A DNA stretch of 64,000 bases from Lycorma delicatula (GCF_047948215.1 NC_134455.1:308530147-308594146); one strand, 5' to 3'; shown: positions 1 to 12,142, counted from the stretch's first letter. Notes: generated by a model not told the origin, from the letters alone. Made by a program: numbers and translations.

Positions 1-2000
1 TGTTCCAATGAATTTTATTTACAAGGGTCACTCAAGTCTACTTGAACTTCTGCTTCTGAACAAATTAATGTATACAGCTAAGATTGATTTATATTCTCCT
101 TCTTCATTAGTCCTTACTGCCGTGCATTCATTTCTAAAAAAGCAAGTATGGCAAGTGTATAAGCAATATCTAGTATAATTCCACAAAACAAAGTTTGCCA
201 GAATGAGTGAAAAAAGATGGTTAGGTTATATAAAGTAGAAGGAAACATTTTTGAATTCTCATGTGTGATAAAATCTGATTTCATCACTCTACAACACAGA
301 TCAGTAGGTAATGGCAATGAAAATATAAAGAGGTCCAGAGAAGGAAAAAATATGACTGTCTTTGGGTAAGACTTTTGCCATGATGTTTTTGGAATATAAA
401 GGAGTTATGTATATTCCTTATTTTCTTTATAATAAGGTGATAAAATAGATGCTGTTAGCTGAACTGTTACTCAAGGTCAGCATAGTATATTTATAGTATT
501 TTTGCATCACCATTTTTGATTTTTATTAAATCAAGTTCATGAAAAAAACCAACCCACATGTACAGGTAGCCTTTCAATTAGCTGTAAAACTGACTAATTT
601 TGAAGCATTTTTAACAAAGCCTAGTATTCATATTTTAAATACTATAGAATACAAAGAGTGGTGACCAAAAAGAATAAAGTGAAAACTTTCTTTTGATGTA
701 TTTATTATGTTCCAAGGATAAATGTATTAAATATTGAAAGTTATGTTTATAATAAATTAGTGGTGTTTTTAAAGCCCTTTAATAGATTAAAGAGTTTAAG
801 AAAGGAATGAAGAACTATATATAACAGGTCAGATTTTCTCTCTCTATCTAGGTCTCTCTGTCACCTTTCTGAATGTAGCAATTTTCTCAGTTTCATGAAT
901 TTACAAAACAATCCTAAACTATAAAAAATAGTAGCATATTGTATTATGCTATGATTGTCATTCAATATTTGATTATTAAGACAAATATCTATGAAAAAAT
1001 TATTTATCAATAACAATAAAACTAATGCTACTCTGCAACACAATTCCTGGCTATACTGAGGCACTTGTTCATCTTTCTATAAATTTTCTTATTTAAGCTT
1101 TAACAAGCTCTTTATTTAAGTTTTAGTAACCTTTCTCATCATATTTTTGTATTTCAAGAATTGTTCACTTTGGTGTTTGAACCACTTTGTTTTGCATTCT
1201 TGACCTACTGTTGCTGAACTTGTCAAACAAAAATCTGAATGTGTGAGATGGTTCTGTAGGTTGGATATTTAAACTGTTCAATTCACTTCTAAAAATCTGC
1301 GTGGTTAATAAATTTTTTAAATATTGGTACAACAATCACAAGTGAAATTTTGACTGGTTTTACACCTTCAGAAATTAAAGTTAGCATGCTATTCTTGCAT
1401 GGCACATGTTTCGGTAGATGTGTTTTAACAAAGATGGATGGATACTGAAAAGCCATGTTATTGTATGATGATGAATTACTAAAACACAAAATAACCAATT
1501 TGTTTTCAAGAGCACCTCTTCAATAATTTAATATTATCACGTCTGCCAAAAAAAGTATTTATCTATATTAGTGTGAAGACGAATAATATGCTAGCTAAAT
1601 GGCATTTTTTTGGTACCTTTCACAATAAGACCCTCAGAAGCTGACTGATGCATTTGTATGCTCAGCAAATTTAGGATAACTGATTTTAAAATTTTTATTT
1701 TTTTATGATTAAGTATACTTCTTTCAAATTTACAACTGTATTTGCAGATATCTACATTTATTTCTGCACGTTAACTGTTCACTGCCTTCGATGTTATACC
1801 ACCCCCCCACCTTTACTCCAAAAAAAAATTATATATATTATATCAATATATATTTATATATATAATTATATTGATATAATATTATTTTTTAGTCAATATG
1901 CATGATACAAAGTAATACTACTGATACAAATACCAAAAGATACAAAGTAATAACACTTTACCAGGAAGTTTTGATACTACTGTGTTGACAGTGGTGGGGG
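1..2000. other. Upstream AT-rich flank, no supported gene
   Basis: AT-rich DNA with only short chance frames. An AT-rich hairpin lies at about 1838-1880, with arms reading attatatcaatata and its complement. The minus-strand frames at 114-317 and 861-1064 are hydrophobic but show no recognised motif and no convincing splice signals. Confidence 0.4.
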
Positions 2001-2170
2001 TAGGTTTGGCCATTCAATTTTCACTGTTCTCTATTTGTAATTTGTTTATTAATTATTGAATTTAATTTAAATATAATTTTTGTTACTAAGTTGTAAATAA
2101 CTTGTATATTTAATGTTAATTAGACAAGGAAGCAAGCGCTAGTTTATGCTTGGTTAGGTTATGTTGATAT

Positions 2171-2464
2171 CAGACCCACCAGGTTGGTCTAGTGGTGAAC
2201 GCATCTTCACAAGTCAGATGATTTTGAAGTCGAGTGTTCCAACATTCAAATCCTAGTAAAGGCAGTTACATTTATATGAATTTGAATACTACTAGATTGT
2301 GGATACTGGTGGTTGGGTTTCAATTAACCACACTTCTCAGAAATGGTTGACCTGAGACTGTACAAGACTAGATTTCATTTACAATCATATATATCATCCT
2401 CTTAAGTAATACCTAATGGTGATTCCCAAAGGCTAAACAACAAAAAAAAAAAGAAAAAAAAAGA
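2171..2464 (+). mobile_element. tRNA-derived SINE, copy A
   Basis: A short interspersed element with a tRNA-like head. The box A-like sequence tggtctagtggtgaac lies at 2185-2200 and a box B-like sequence around gttccaacattcaaatcc lies near 2236-2253. A body common to the other copies follows (a ttgaatactactagat segment and a ggttgggtttcaattaacca segment), ending in an A-rich tail. It is flanked by a 12-bp target duplication, ttatgttgatat, at 2159-2170 and 2465-2476. RNA polymerase III transcription is inferred from the boxes. Confidence 0.85.
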
Positions 2465-2487
2465 TTATGTTGATATAGAATGAAGTT

Positions 2488-2775
2488 GTTCAGAAGCCAC
2501 CGGGTTGGTCTAGTGGTGAACGCATCTTCCCAAATCAGCTGATTTGGAAGTCAAGAGTTCCAGCATTCAAGTCCTAGTAAAGTGAGTTATTTTTAAATGG
2601 ATTTGAATACTAGATCATGGACACAGTGTTCTTTGGTGGTTGGGTTTCACTTAACCATACATCTCAGGAATGGTCAGACAGAGACTGTACAAGACTACAC
2701 TTCATTTACAATCCTCATTCATCCTCTGAAGTATCATCTGAACAGTAATTACCGGAGCTAAAACAGGAAGAAGGA
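2488..2775 (+). mobile_element. tRNA-derived SINE, copy B
   Basis: The same family as the copy ending at 2464, in the same orientation and only about 20 bp downstream. The head ccgggttggtctagtggtgaa, the box B-like ttccagcattcaagtcct and the 3' end ttaccggagctaaaacagga are clear. An 11-bp target duplication, agaatgaagtt, lies at 2477-2487 and 2776-2786. Removing both SINEs joins the two arms of the surrounding foldback. Confidence 0.85.
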
Positions 2776-3290
2776 AGAATGAAGTTCCGAATACAGAATC
2801 GTTAGTTTCACTACCTAACCTAACACTCATTTTGCTTGCTAACCTTGTCTAGTTAATATTAAATATACAAATTATATACAACTTATTAATAACAAACATG
2901 CATTACTTACTTAGCAAACAATGTATACTGCAAACAGAAAACAGCAATTAATCAAAATCGAGTGGCACAGAAGACCAAATTTTTGTTTTTATAAATTTAC
3001 TTACTTACTCATCTACTAGTTTGATTACGTGAATTTGATTATATAATATTAGTATTTATTGTAAGAATTTCTGATTTTATTAACAATTTCGCATAAGACT
3101 AAAATGGGAACATTTTTTCAATTTTACAATCTCATTGGCATTTTTACTTCCAAAAGCATTGTTATAATAATTGTTCAAATTCCTTTTTTTATTTACTACT
3201 GATATGAAAACGTTAAAGGGAGAAAAAATTGATACTTGATACACAAAGTCTTCTTTGTTTATTTCAAGCCTAACATAAAAATAAAAAACA

Positions 3291-3341
3291 GCCAACCTCC
3301 ATGGCTGAGATCCTGGTTCAAATCCCAGTTGTGACTGGGAT
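3291..3341 (+). repeat. Remnant of a second tRNA-like SINE head
   Basis: The short stretch gccaacctccatggctgag followed by a box B-like ggttcaaatccc resembles a tRNA-derived SINE head with the middle deleted. No body or tail was recognised, so this is a fragment at best. Confidence 0.4.
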
Positions 3342-3344
3342 TAA

Positions 3345-4600
3345 AAGAAAGGTGGCAAGATTAAGTAAAAAAAACATTATGTCATATCTCATTTATTTAT
3401 TTTTTTGTTTCATTGATTAGCTGATATTTCAGAATGAAATCTTGTCTGTTGTGTGAAACTAAAGTCTTCTTACTGCTGAGTTTAATTTAAGCATATTATA
3501 TTATCCACTGGCTTATGTAAATTCTTTGTACTGTATATGCCATAAATATATACTGTTTATTTTAACATAGCATTATTTATGTATGATGTACTTATTTCAG
3601 ACAAGTCTTTCTTTTTCTACATCATTCCATTCCTTGTTATCTAGTCTCTATCTAACAGAATGAAAACCTCACATATAACACTACTGTAATAAATTAAATC
3701 CAAATTAGTAACATTTAACTTCATTTAAGTTACTTTGAAGATTTAGCCGTTTAAATGAGAGAAGGATCACTTTTTTGGACTCAATGATACACAACTGTTG
3801 TTAACAGTTTAAACAAATTTTCATGCAATTAAAAATTGCACCACCAACATACATATACCAAGCAACTAATATCTTGATGATGCATTAACATTTATTAAAA
3901 AACAAAGCAAATTATGAGCATCACTTGCAGAATACACTTTAAGTAATAAATAATATTATGGTGTACTTTGTTTCAAAAGTAAACTAAGTATATTATAAAA
4001 TAATTGCTCCTGCAAATATTTAAATACTTACATAGGAATAACAAAACATTCTAATATATCTAGAGAACAAATATTCCATCACACATTAATCCAGAAGAAA
4101 ATCAATATTTGTGATTGTATAGGCTAAAAATCTTTATTTAGCAAAGGCATTTTTATTCAGTTTAAAAGAATGTTCAAGAATTCAACTGCCAAACACCTAA
4201 TTACGTGAAATAAATATTTATCGAAATCAGGGTAAATACGAAATTTTTGTCACGTGAAATTTCAGTACAATTTTTTAATTTTAATTCTATAAAAAATTTC
4301 TAATGTTGGTATAAAATAGGTCAATTCCATCTTTGTAAAAAACTCGCACTAAATTACATAGGCAAATTTAATTTAAACTATTATTTTGTTTTTTAATTAA
4401 CAAATTCACTATGTCAAGTACGTTTTAAAAACCAGATATCTTAAGTGACAAAAAACCGTAAATGAGTGTTTTAAATAATCAGATTTGTCTTTATATTAAA
4501 TTCAAGAACTAACATAAAAATGACACAAAACGCTATCCATTAAAACGTATTTAATAAACAGAAATCAAATAAATTTCAACGGGATTTTCCAAAAAAAAAA
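3345..4600. other. AT-rich flank without recognised features
   Basis: No convincing exon or mobile element was seen. There is an A-run at about 4591-4607 and otherwise low-complexity AT-rich DNA. Confidence 0.4.
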
Positions 4601-4628
4601 AAAAAAACAATTGAATTTTATCACTTAC

Positions 4629-4647
4629 CTTTGACAACAGTTGACAT
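4629..4647 (-). CDS. Possible first coding exon of a divergent minus-strand gene
   Basis: On the minus strand an ATG opens MSTVVK plus one base and is followed immediately by CAAAG and a gtaagtg donor, a near-ideal 5' splice site. The position, about 1.1 kb upstream of and pointing away from the ASAP start, would fit a gene sharing a bidirectional promoter region. I could not find a matching second exon between 1 and 4600, and six codons cannot identify a protein. It could equally be a non-coding 5' exon or chance. Confidence 0.25.
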
Positions 4648-4959
4648 CGTACATCAAAACATTTAGAAAAAATTTCTGCCTTACAGAACATAAATAAAAA
4701 AGGACAAAATTAATTAATTTTAAATGACATATAATGAATTTATAACAAATAAATAGAAGAAAGAATACTTAATGAAAAGAGAACACGAATGAAGGCAATC
4801 ATGTATTCTTCATTAATGAAGAACAAGAAACTTGCTTTTGGTAAAAAGAAGTCAATGACCAACTAAAAAAGATAACAAAACAGTTGTTCTTAACATAACT
4901 GAAACATCATTAATTCTAAGATTATTGATTAGTACCCTGAAGAAATGATGAACAAAAAA

Positions 4960-5790
4960 CACATTACGCGACGTTCCAGTCAGCTGTTAAGTTAGTGCAT
5001 GCTAAACCCAATTGATCAGCTGTTCTTTACTGATTTGTTAGTAATACCTCTTTGCAATCTAAAAATGAAATACAAAAACATTGCAGTATAGTGACAGTTT
5101 ATGACATTAAATTTACTTTTCCATATATCTTTAATAGTACAACATAATGATTATGTTGTACATAATGCACTGTTTCTGAGGGCTAAAAATTTAGAATAGA
5201 CTTCTTAAAGAAATTGAGTTTTACTGACCTCCCTCCCTAATGAATAATTCCATTCAATATTCATCTCATATCTTTCTTTTACAACTTTTTCCAGTTTGCT
5301 TTTAATAAAAAATAATAGTTTCACGTCGTTATTTAAATGATTAGTTGTTCGATCTTGACCAGGTATCTGGGTAGGTCGCATCAAAAATTAAGTTATGAAC
5401 AAGAGAACAATACATAATTGTAGTAACAAAAATAATACATTGATCCAAAAAACATTATCAAAAATGTTAATTTAAATATGAAAGGAGTAAACTAAACTGT
5501 ATTGTTAATTTTATTTCAATCTAATATGTCCTGTAAATATGGATTTGCGCTTTAATTTTGTAAGTAGTAAAGAAAAAGGACACGATTATATTATCACGCA
5601 TGACAAGAAATCAAGTTATCCATGAACTTTTTGACAAGGGCAAGGAGAGTGAAATCTTGAGGTAATGTGTTTTGTAAACTGAGTATTCCTGAGTGAAAAT
5701 GTCGAATAATGAGTATTTGAGAATACTTTTAAATTTCAAAGCAGTTATATTTAAAATTTAGATCAGACTGTGTTGTGAAATTATTTAAAA
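4960..5790. promoter_or_regulatory. Upstream / presumed promoter and 5' UTR region of ASAP
   Basis: About 830 bp between the possible divergent exon and the ASAP start codon, with no recognisable repeat. It has a locally GC-richer patch around 4970-5030 containing two CAGCTG E-box hexamers (4981-4986 and 5018-5023). The transcription start cannot be placed from sequence alone, and a non-coding first exon further upstream is possible. The assignment rests mainly on position. Confidence 0.35.
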
Positions 5791-5916
5791 ATGCCTGCTT
5801 TAATTGGTGTTAGTGAATTCGTCGATGAAACGCGGGAGGACTACAACTCCCCAACTACTTCGACGTTTGTTTCGCGGATGACCCAGTGTAGAAACACAAT
5901 AGCTACGTTAGAAGAG
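5791..5916 (+). CDS. Asap: ASAP (ArfGAP, BAR-type) coding exon 1, residues 1-42
   Basis: First coding exon of an ASAP-family Arf GTPase-activating protein. These proteins stimulate GTP hydrolysis on Arf GTPases at membranes and link Arf and phosphoinositide signalling to the actin cytoskeleton and focal adhesions. The exon begins MPALIGVSEF and continues through an EDYNSPTTSTFVSRM segment, the characteristic ASAP N-terminus just before the BAR helices. The ATG is chosen because it starts exactly where the conserved N-terminus starts. The exon is 126 nt (42 codons) and ends GAAGAG before a gtaata donor, so intron 1 is phase 0 and 14.9 kb long. The exon is clearly more GC-rich than its surroundings. 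Family assignment comes from remembered similarity across all seven exons; orthology within the ASAP1/2/3 group is inferred. Confidence 0.93.
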
Positions 5917-7600
5917 GTAATATTATTTCGTAATTGTGTTTAAAATTAGTGACGGTTAAATATCAATAATTCGTTTGGAAATCTTATTTGTTATCAACTT
6001 GTGTGCCTGAAGTTTTCTTTATGATTACTGTACGATGCATGCAGTTTTATAGCGGAAAAATCTATAAATATTATTTTAAAGTGATTATGTTTTTTGTTGT
6101 TGATTTTGTTTGGATATAATGTCACGTAAAAAAAAAAATCAATTGGTTAATCTTGAATTGTGTCAGTTTTACTGTCAACTTTCGCTGTGTACTTGCCTTT
6201 TTTTTATTAATTTAATGGACTCTTTTCGGACATTTATCTTCAAATTCTTAGATTTGTTTGGAATAGTTGTGTTAATCTATTTTACTTTGCGTAAAATTTC
6301 TACTCTTATATTAGAGAAATCATGAATGTTCATTGTTTACATCTTTATCAGCCTTTTTATACATTTTCTTAACGTCTATATTAGAAAAGTATAGTAGTAG
6401 TCTTCCTTCAACAGGTTTTATGTTTTTCATCGTGAAAGTTGTTTAAAATTGATTGTGGTTGATTACCTTTCTTATTGGATTCTTTTTTTTCATATTGAAA
6501 AGAATTTTTCTATCACAATTCTTAATTTAGCTTGTATATTACTTTCATATTATTGACTGTTCATCAGTTAAATTTGTGAGCTTCTAAAACCTAATATTCT
6601 ATTATTTTATGTTTAGCACATATTCTGTTAAATAAAAAGATGTTCATATTATATATAATGTGCCATTTCTGGTTTTATAGTTAATATTTTTTAATAGTTT
6701 TACTAACCTTATTATTTTAGAAAAAGTTAATTCAACAATTACTTGTAAATGAGTTAGACATCATTTAGTTATATTAAAATCATGAGAAAAAAAAAATATA
6801 TAGAGTTGAATATTTTTGCAACAATTGTGAATAGCTTCTTCTGTTCTTAACTCTCAATCCAAACTTACACTGTATGACATTTAATTTCACTTATGGTCAG
6901 TTTTTTATTAATTTCTTGATTGAATATTTTTTATTAAAAAAAATTAAGAAAATAATTTACCTAAAATTTTGAGCCACAAAAATTTAATGAAATATTTGTT
7001 ATATAAGAACTATGTATAATATATTGTAATATAACAATAATACAACAATACATGTTGTAGTTATTAATACTTACGTACAACTTACTAACCCAAATTATTT
7101 GTACTGACAAAACCCAAAATGCTATTTTGAATAGCATTTAAATTAGGTTTTGTCAGTTGCAACTTGCCTAATGTCACTGTGCAACTTATGATTGTTTGAT
7201 ACTTATTTATGGTAATTGGACTTCGTTGATAGATATTTCATAATATAATCAAGATTATTTGGTTTTGGTATCCATTTCATAATAGTTGAGTACTATTCTG
7301 GGATTGATACTAATGGAAGTGTACCCTAAATTATAATATATTATTCTTCATCTGATGTAACATAAAATTGTATCCTTATTAGCATTTAGAATCTAATTTG
7401 AGAGGTCACTTTTGTTGTATCTCAAATGAGTGTCAGTTGACTTAATGTAAAAATAATTGTTTATTTGTCTGATCGGACCATTTGACATCTGTAGATTTGT
7501 CTCTCCTTTCTTGCATACAGTTAATGTATAAATGTTACATCTGATTTTAATAAACTTGCTAAAAAAGGTTACTGTTGCCTTTATTTAAACTTTAACAAAG
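5917..7600. other. ASAP intron 1, proximal part, no recognised feature
   Basis: AT-rich intronic DNA after the exon 1 donor. The plus-strand frame at 6110-6325 is hydrophobic and cysteine-containing but has no recognised motif; I regard it as chance. Confidence 0.4.
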
Positions 7601-7604
7601 TTTT

Positions 7605-8059
7605 GTCAGAAAAATTTTTTTATAATGTATTTCCTCTTTTATTTGGGGTTAAGGTAAAGCCAACTTCTGTATGACAGATTGTTAAATATGATTACGTATT
7701 TCATGTTGATTTGTTAATCCTTGTTTTTATAGCCGTTTGTATGATTATTGTGTGGCTTCTTTTTAAACATTAAATAATAAAATATAAATCCTAATAATCA
7801 CATTTTACAAATCCTATTCTTAATTATTATTTGACATTTAATTACAAGATGTGAATATTTAACATGTAATATATAAAGTAAAATAGTAATATTTAATGCT
7901 TAAAAAAGAAGCCACAGTAATTGTACAAACAGCTATAAAAACAACAAGCATTAAAAAATGAACAAGAGATGCACGATCATATTTAATTATCTGGCTATAC
8001 ACTTGGCTCTACCTCAGCCCTAAAGAAAAGAGGAAGTGCATTATCAAATTTTTCTGAGC
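7605..8059. repeat. Foldback element 2
   Basis: Left arm about 7605-7778 and right arm about 7889-8059. Readable matches include gtgtggcttctttttaaaca against the complement of tgcttaaaaaagaagccacag, tttttatagccgtttgta against the complement of tacaaacagctataaaaa, and aaatatgattacg against the complement of atcatatttaatt. The arms are about 170 bp with mismatches and small gaps, around an AT-rich loop of about 110 bp. No transposase was seen. Confidence 0.7.
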
Positions 8060-8119
8060 TGCATATCAAATAAGTATTCAGTAAGTATTTATTTAAGTTA
8101 TCTAATATCGACACATAAT

Positions 8120-9396
8120 ATTTAAAATGTAAAAATTAAAATAAGCAAACTGAAACCATGAAAACAATAATAAATGTACTGAAAAAAAGCTTATCATCAG
8201 CTCATGATTCCTTTTTCATATTTTTCTCAGATCCTCTGTATACTACACTCCAATTACTCCAAATTTCTTAATGTGCTCCAGCATATTAAATCTACTCTCA
8301 AGATTCTACTAAAGCTCCCTAATTTCATTTTTGGTCTATCCCTTAGTCTCTTACTTCATCCTTAGTATATTTTTCAGGTAATTTTAATTAATAGTAGTTA
8401 CTAAATTTCAAGTATTTTCCTTTAACATTCCATTAAAATATCAAATGTTAAATCCTGCTTATTATGTAACTTCTACTGATTACCAGACTGAGGTAGCAGT
8501 AGTTTGGCTTAATGAGGATGAGTGGGAAACCACTCCTCACATTTCTCCTTATAATTTTGGCATGGAATAATTGTTACTATTGAGAATGGCCTTGTTGTTT
8601 TCAGGAGCTACTCTTGTCAGATGGCCGCAGATGTTTTCATTACGGTATCTTATGATCTAATTGAATTCTTTTTTTTAGTAATTTAATACGATAAAAATTA
8701 AATAAAGAATATAGATATTTTTGAATGTAATGTTTAACAGTTTTTGAATAACTCATTTTCAAAATGTATAATTAGTTTATAATATTCAATAATCAATATT
8801 TTTACTCAATTAATCTTGGTCTTAGTGTTAGTGTTGATGCATGTTTCTTGTGTTAATTTTTATTATGTTAATGTTGCCTTAAGATGAATTTTTAATGAGA
8901 GCATTAAAATTTGTTAAGAATAACAATTTAACTTATGACTATTCGATCACAATATGTATTTAAATATAGTATTTTCATTGATCTGTGCATCATGTCAAGA
9001 GGTCTATTTATTATTCCACTAGACCGGTAATTGTATAAGTTACATTATAAGCAGAATTTAACATTTGACATTTTAATGGAAAGATTACTTGAAATTTAAT
9101 AGTTACTATTAATTAAAATTAATAGTAAATACATTTTGAGGATGAAGGAATGAAACCAAGGGATAGACCAAAAACAAAATTAAGGGGTTAATAGTTGAAT
9201 CTTAAGAGTAATTTAATGTGCTGTAATACATTTAGAGGTTTAAGTGAGTCACTGAAGAGTAGTATAAAGGCTGGATCAGAGAAAAATTTGAAAAAGCAAT
9301 CATGAGTTGGTGATGTTAAGCTTTTCTTTTTCAGAACAGAGTGTAGTTTTCATGATTTCAGTTTGCCTATTTTAATTTTTATATTTGAAATGTTAA
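8120..9396. repeat. Foldback element 3 with ~375-bp arms
   Basis: Left arm about 8120-8492 and right arm about 9019-9396. Matching blocks include aagcttatcatcagctcatga against the complement of atcatgagttggtgatgtta, tttttggtctatccctta against the complement of aagggatagaccaaaaa, and attaaaatatcaaatgttaa against the complement of ttaacatttgacattttaat. The arms are roughly 75-80 percent identical by eye with small gaps. The approximately 525-bp centre shows no recognised coding. Confidence 0.75.
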
Positions 9397-10215
9397 GTGT
9401 TAATGTTTAAATCTTTTTAGGTTACATCTTTTATTGTAAGTAAAAGAGTTACATTTGTTGTGAATATTCATAATGTTTAGGTGAGTTGAAGTAGTGAGGA
9501 TGTTTGTGAGAAGTAGGTACAGAGCACTATATTTTTATTATTAAATCTTGTGAAGTATTTTAGATGTAGAGGATTTAATTTTATTAAACAAAATTAAAAT
9601 TGATTTAGATTACTGTGTATGAAAACGTTTTTATAGTCAAATAAAAATGAGTTTTTTTATCAGTTTATGTGAGTTATGATTTGAATTTGTGAGTAAGTGT
9701 TTGGTCTAATAATGTATTGTATGCATTATTCCTATATAGTTTCTTTGTATTATATTTTCTTGTTTCTCATTAGTGTGTTTTGTGGTCATAAAAGCTACGT
9801 GTACTTTATGAGTATGCTTTTAAATTATTAATTTTAAGTTTGTGTAATGTTATTATCACATTTTACAATGTGTAGACCTTGGGGGATACAGATAAAAATG
9901 GAAGTAAAATTTAAAATGCATTGTTGATTATATTGGAAGTAACACTAGTAAGGCTGTCTATAATCAGCTCTAACTATAGACATGTAACTAATAAATAATA
10001 CCAATTATCTGATTAATATTCTGCTATGTACCTTACATATTTCTTTCAATCATGTCAGTACATTGATTTTTATTATTTGAATCGTATTTTATTTACTCAG
10101 CCTTCTAAAGACTAGGAAAAATTATCTTTATTGACTACTTTGATACTTTACTTTACGCCCGCGTTTAATGAGGAAAAGATTTTTACAATACATTGTACAG
10201 GTTATTTCTGTTTTC

Positions 10216-10450
10216 CCCCCGCAATGGTTTTCTTTTACCTTACATATTACATATTAGTAATTGCCCATGTTATAATTATATGGTAATTGGAGGTATTTGC
10301 AGAGAAATTATAAATATAATCTAACCAAACTTAACCTACACTCGCTTCGCTCGCAAGTCAAGGTTAGCGAGCATAGGTTTGGTTAAATTATATTTATAAT
10401 TATAACATGGACAATTACTAACATACAACATAAATAAAACCATTGTGGGG
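10216..10450. mobile_element. Foldback element 4, MITE-like hairpin (~235 bp)
   Basis: A compact near-palindrome. The outer arms (about 10216-10280 and 10396-10450) share ccgcaatggtttt, agtaattgcccatgttataa and their complements. The inner arms share ttataaatataatctaacca near 10309 and its complement near 10381. Between them the centre reads ctcgcttcgctcgc. The structure is typical of a non-autonomous DNA element; the superfamily is unknown. Confidence 0.7.
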
Positions 10451-11056
10451 TAAAACTAAAAGACCCCGTACTGCCCTCAGTTTTGGCAATTTTTTTTCTA
10501 ATTACAAATCTGTTTGGTTTTTTAACTAAGCCGAATAAGAAACGATGAATATTAATAAAAACAAAGATCATTATGTCAGGGATAAAATTATATTTGTAAA
10601 TAAAAATGCGATTAAATATTTTTTCTAGAACGCAGGCATACAGCACTATCGCAAGAAAATAATTAATTCGAACGATGTCTTAAGTGTAGCGTCCGATGTC
10701 ATTTACATTATATAAAAAATATTGCTGGGTTTGTTATTGTACTTTCTTCTCTACAGCCGTTAATGGAGTAATTTTTGTAGAATTTTTTCCAAATACCGTT
10801 TTAACAATGATTATTTCAATTACCATACACATCTTCTTATTGAACTTATCAGAACAAATGTAACGTTTTTATCGATATTACAGAAATTAAACACTCCAGA
10901 AGTACTTTTCGTTTATTCCTTCCCAAACTGTTGTTAGTTTTTCACCTCGAAATAATTCAAAATAGCAGGAAGTATTGATAATAATAACCAGGTTGGAGAA
11001 AAACCTCAATAACCCGATGTAACCATATATATTTATTTATTTTATAAATATAATCT

Positions 11057-11251
11057 TTTTTTAAGCCTCCAGAACCACCATATAGTATTACCTCAGAGAA
11101 TGAATGAGGATGGTGTATGTATGAAGTGAATGAAGTGTAGTCATGTACAGTCTCAGGTAGACCATTCCGGAGATGATGTGTGGTTAATGGAAACCCAACC
11201 ACCAAAAAACGCCGGTATCTACGATCTAGTAGTATTCAAATCCGTATAAAA
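11057..11251 (-). mobile_element. tRNA-derived SINE, copy C (5' truncated)
   Basis: Reverse-oriented copy of the SINE family. The 3' end (complement of ggaggcttaaaaaaa) lies at about 11057 and the body extends to about 11251, where the tRNA-like head is missing. It is flanked by a 16-bp target duplication, tttataaatataatct, at 11041-11056 and 11252-11267. The truncation at the 5' end with an intact duplication is what target-primed reverse transcription produces. Confidence 0.8.
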
Positions 11252-11869
11252 TTTATAAATATAATCTAACCAAACTTAACCTACGCACGCGAAATCTTGA
11301 AGAGAACACTGAGAAAAGATTATTAGGCAGTTAAAAGGACATACTTTAAAATTTGTTTTGTGTTTTTATACGGATGTAAATTTGAATTAGAAAACATATT
11401 TTTTCATCGCTAAAGATGTCTAGTGACTGTTATAGATCAAACTCCCACAAAATTCATTTAATAACCTATAAATATCGAGAAAATTATAGAAATAAAGGAA
11501 TTAAGCGAAATTAAGCTCCAAATTGTGTTTTACGTAAAAGAAAATTATTAAGAATACGCTAAAACACAGTATCTAGGAAACTCATTTATTAGTGATGTTT
11601 TACTAGTACATTTTTATCATTTTTAAAAATATTTTAAAATCTGTTTCCTAAAGTGTATCGAAAAATATATTCATCGTTGATTTAATCCTACAAAAATATC
11701 TAAAATGTATTTTTGCATTGTTGCACAAGTTAAAAGATCATTAGGTTTTGAATTCAGTTAAATAGTATTGGTAAAGTATGAAACTCAAAATGATACCAAC
11801 ATTAAGCTTGCTTTGGCTTGAAAATAACAATCGTTCATTCAGTAAGTGCCTTTTGGTCTTGACACAACT

Positions 11870-12142
11870 TTTCTTTTTCCTGTTTAGCCTCCGGTAACTA
11901 CCGTTTAGATAATACTATAGAGGATGATATGTATGAGTGTAGTCTTCTACAGTCTCAGTTCGACTATTCTTGAGATGTGTGGTTAATTGAGACCCAACCA
12001 CCAAAGAACACCGGTATCCACGATCTAGTATTCAAATCCGTGTAAATATAACTAGCTTTACTAGGACTTTAACGCTGCAACTTTCGATTTTCAAATCAGC
12101 TGATTTGGGAAGATGCGTTCACCACTAGACCAACCCGGTGGG
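11870..12142 (-). mobile_element. tRNA-derived SINE, copy D (full length)
   Basis: Complete reverse-oriented SINE. The 3' tail complement starts near 11870 with tagcctccggtaactaccgt and the tRNA-like head complement, gttcaccactagaccaaccc, lies near 12117-12136. A perfect 17-bp target duplication, ttggtcttgacacaact, lies at 11853-11869 and 12143-12159, suggesting a fairly recent insertion. It sits just 5' of a decayed mariner and may interrupt its leader. Confidence 0.88.

Larger units (their letters stand above)
2008..2966. repeat. Foldback (inverted-repeat) element 1 with SINEs in its loop
   Basis: The left arm (about 2008-2162) and right arm (about 2808-2966) are imperfect reverse complements. 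For example, the segment ttgtatatttaatgttaatt near 2103 pairs with its near complement near 2860, and the gttaggttatg end pairs with cctaacctaaca. Identity by eye is roughly 70-80 percent with small gaps. The space between the arms is filled almost entirely by two SINE copies, so the original element was a compact hairpin. Confidence 0.7.

Noticed and set aside
114..317. Hydrophobic minus-strand frame as an exon of the possible divergent gene
   Set aside because: No acceptable splice junction linking it to the candidate first exon, and no recognised family.
2185..2254. A tRNA gene
   Set aside because: Boxes A and B are present but the acceptor and anticodon stems do not form, and the element is repeated with a tail and target duplications; it is a SINE head.
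10383..10646. Minus-strand 87-residue frame
   Set aside because: Begins in the MITE-like hairpin arm and shows no motif; chance frame in AT-rich DNA.
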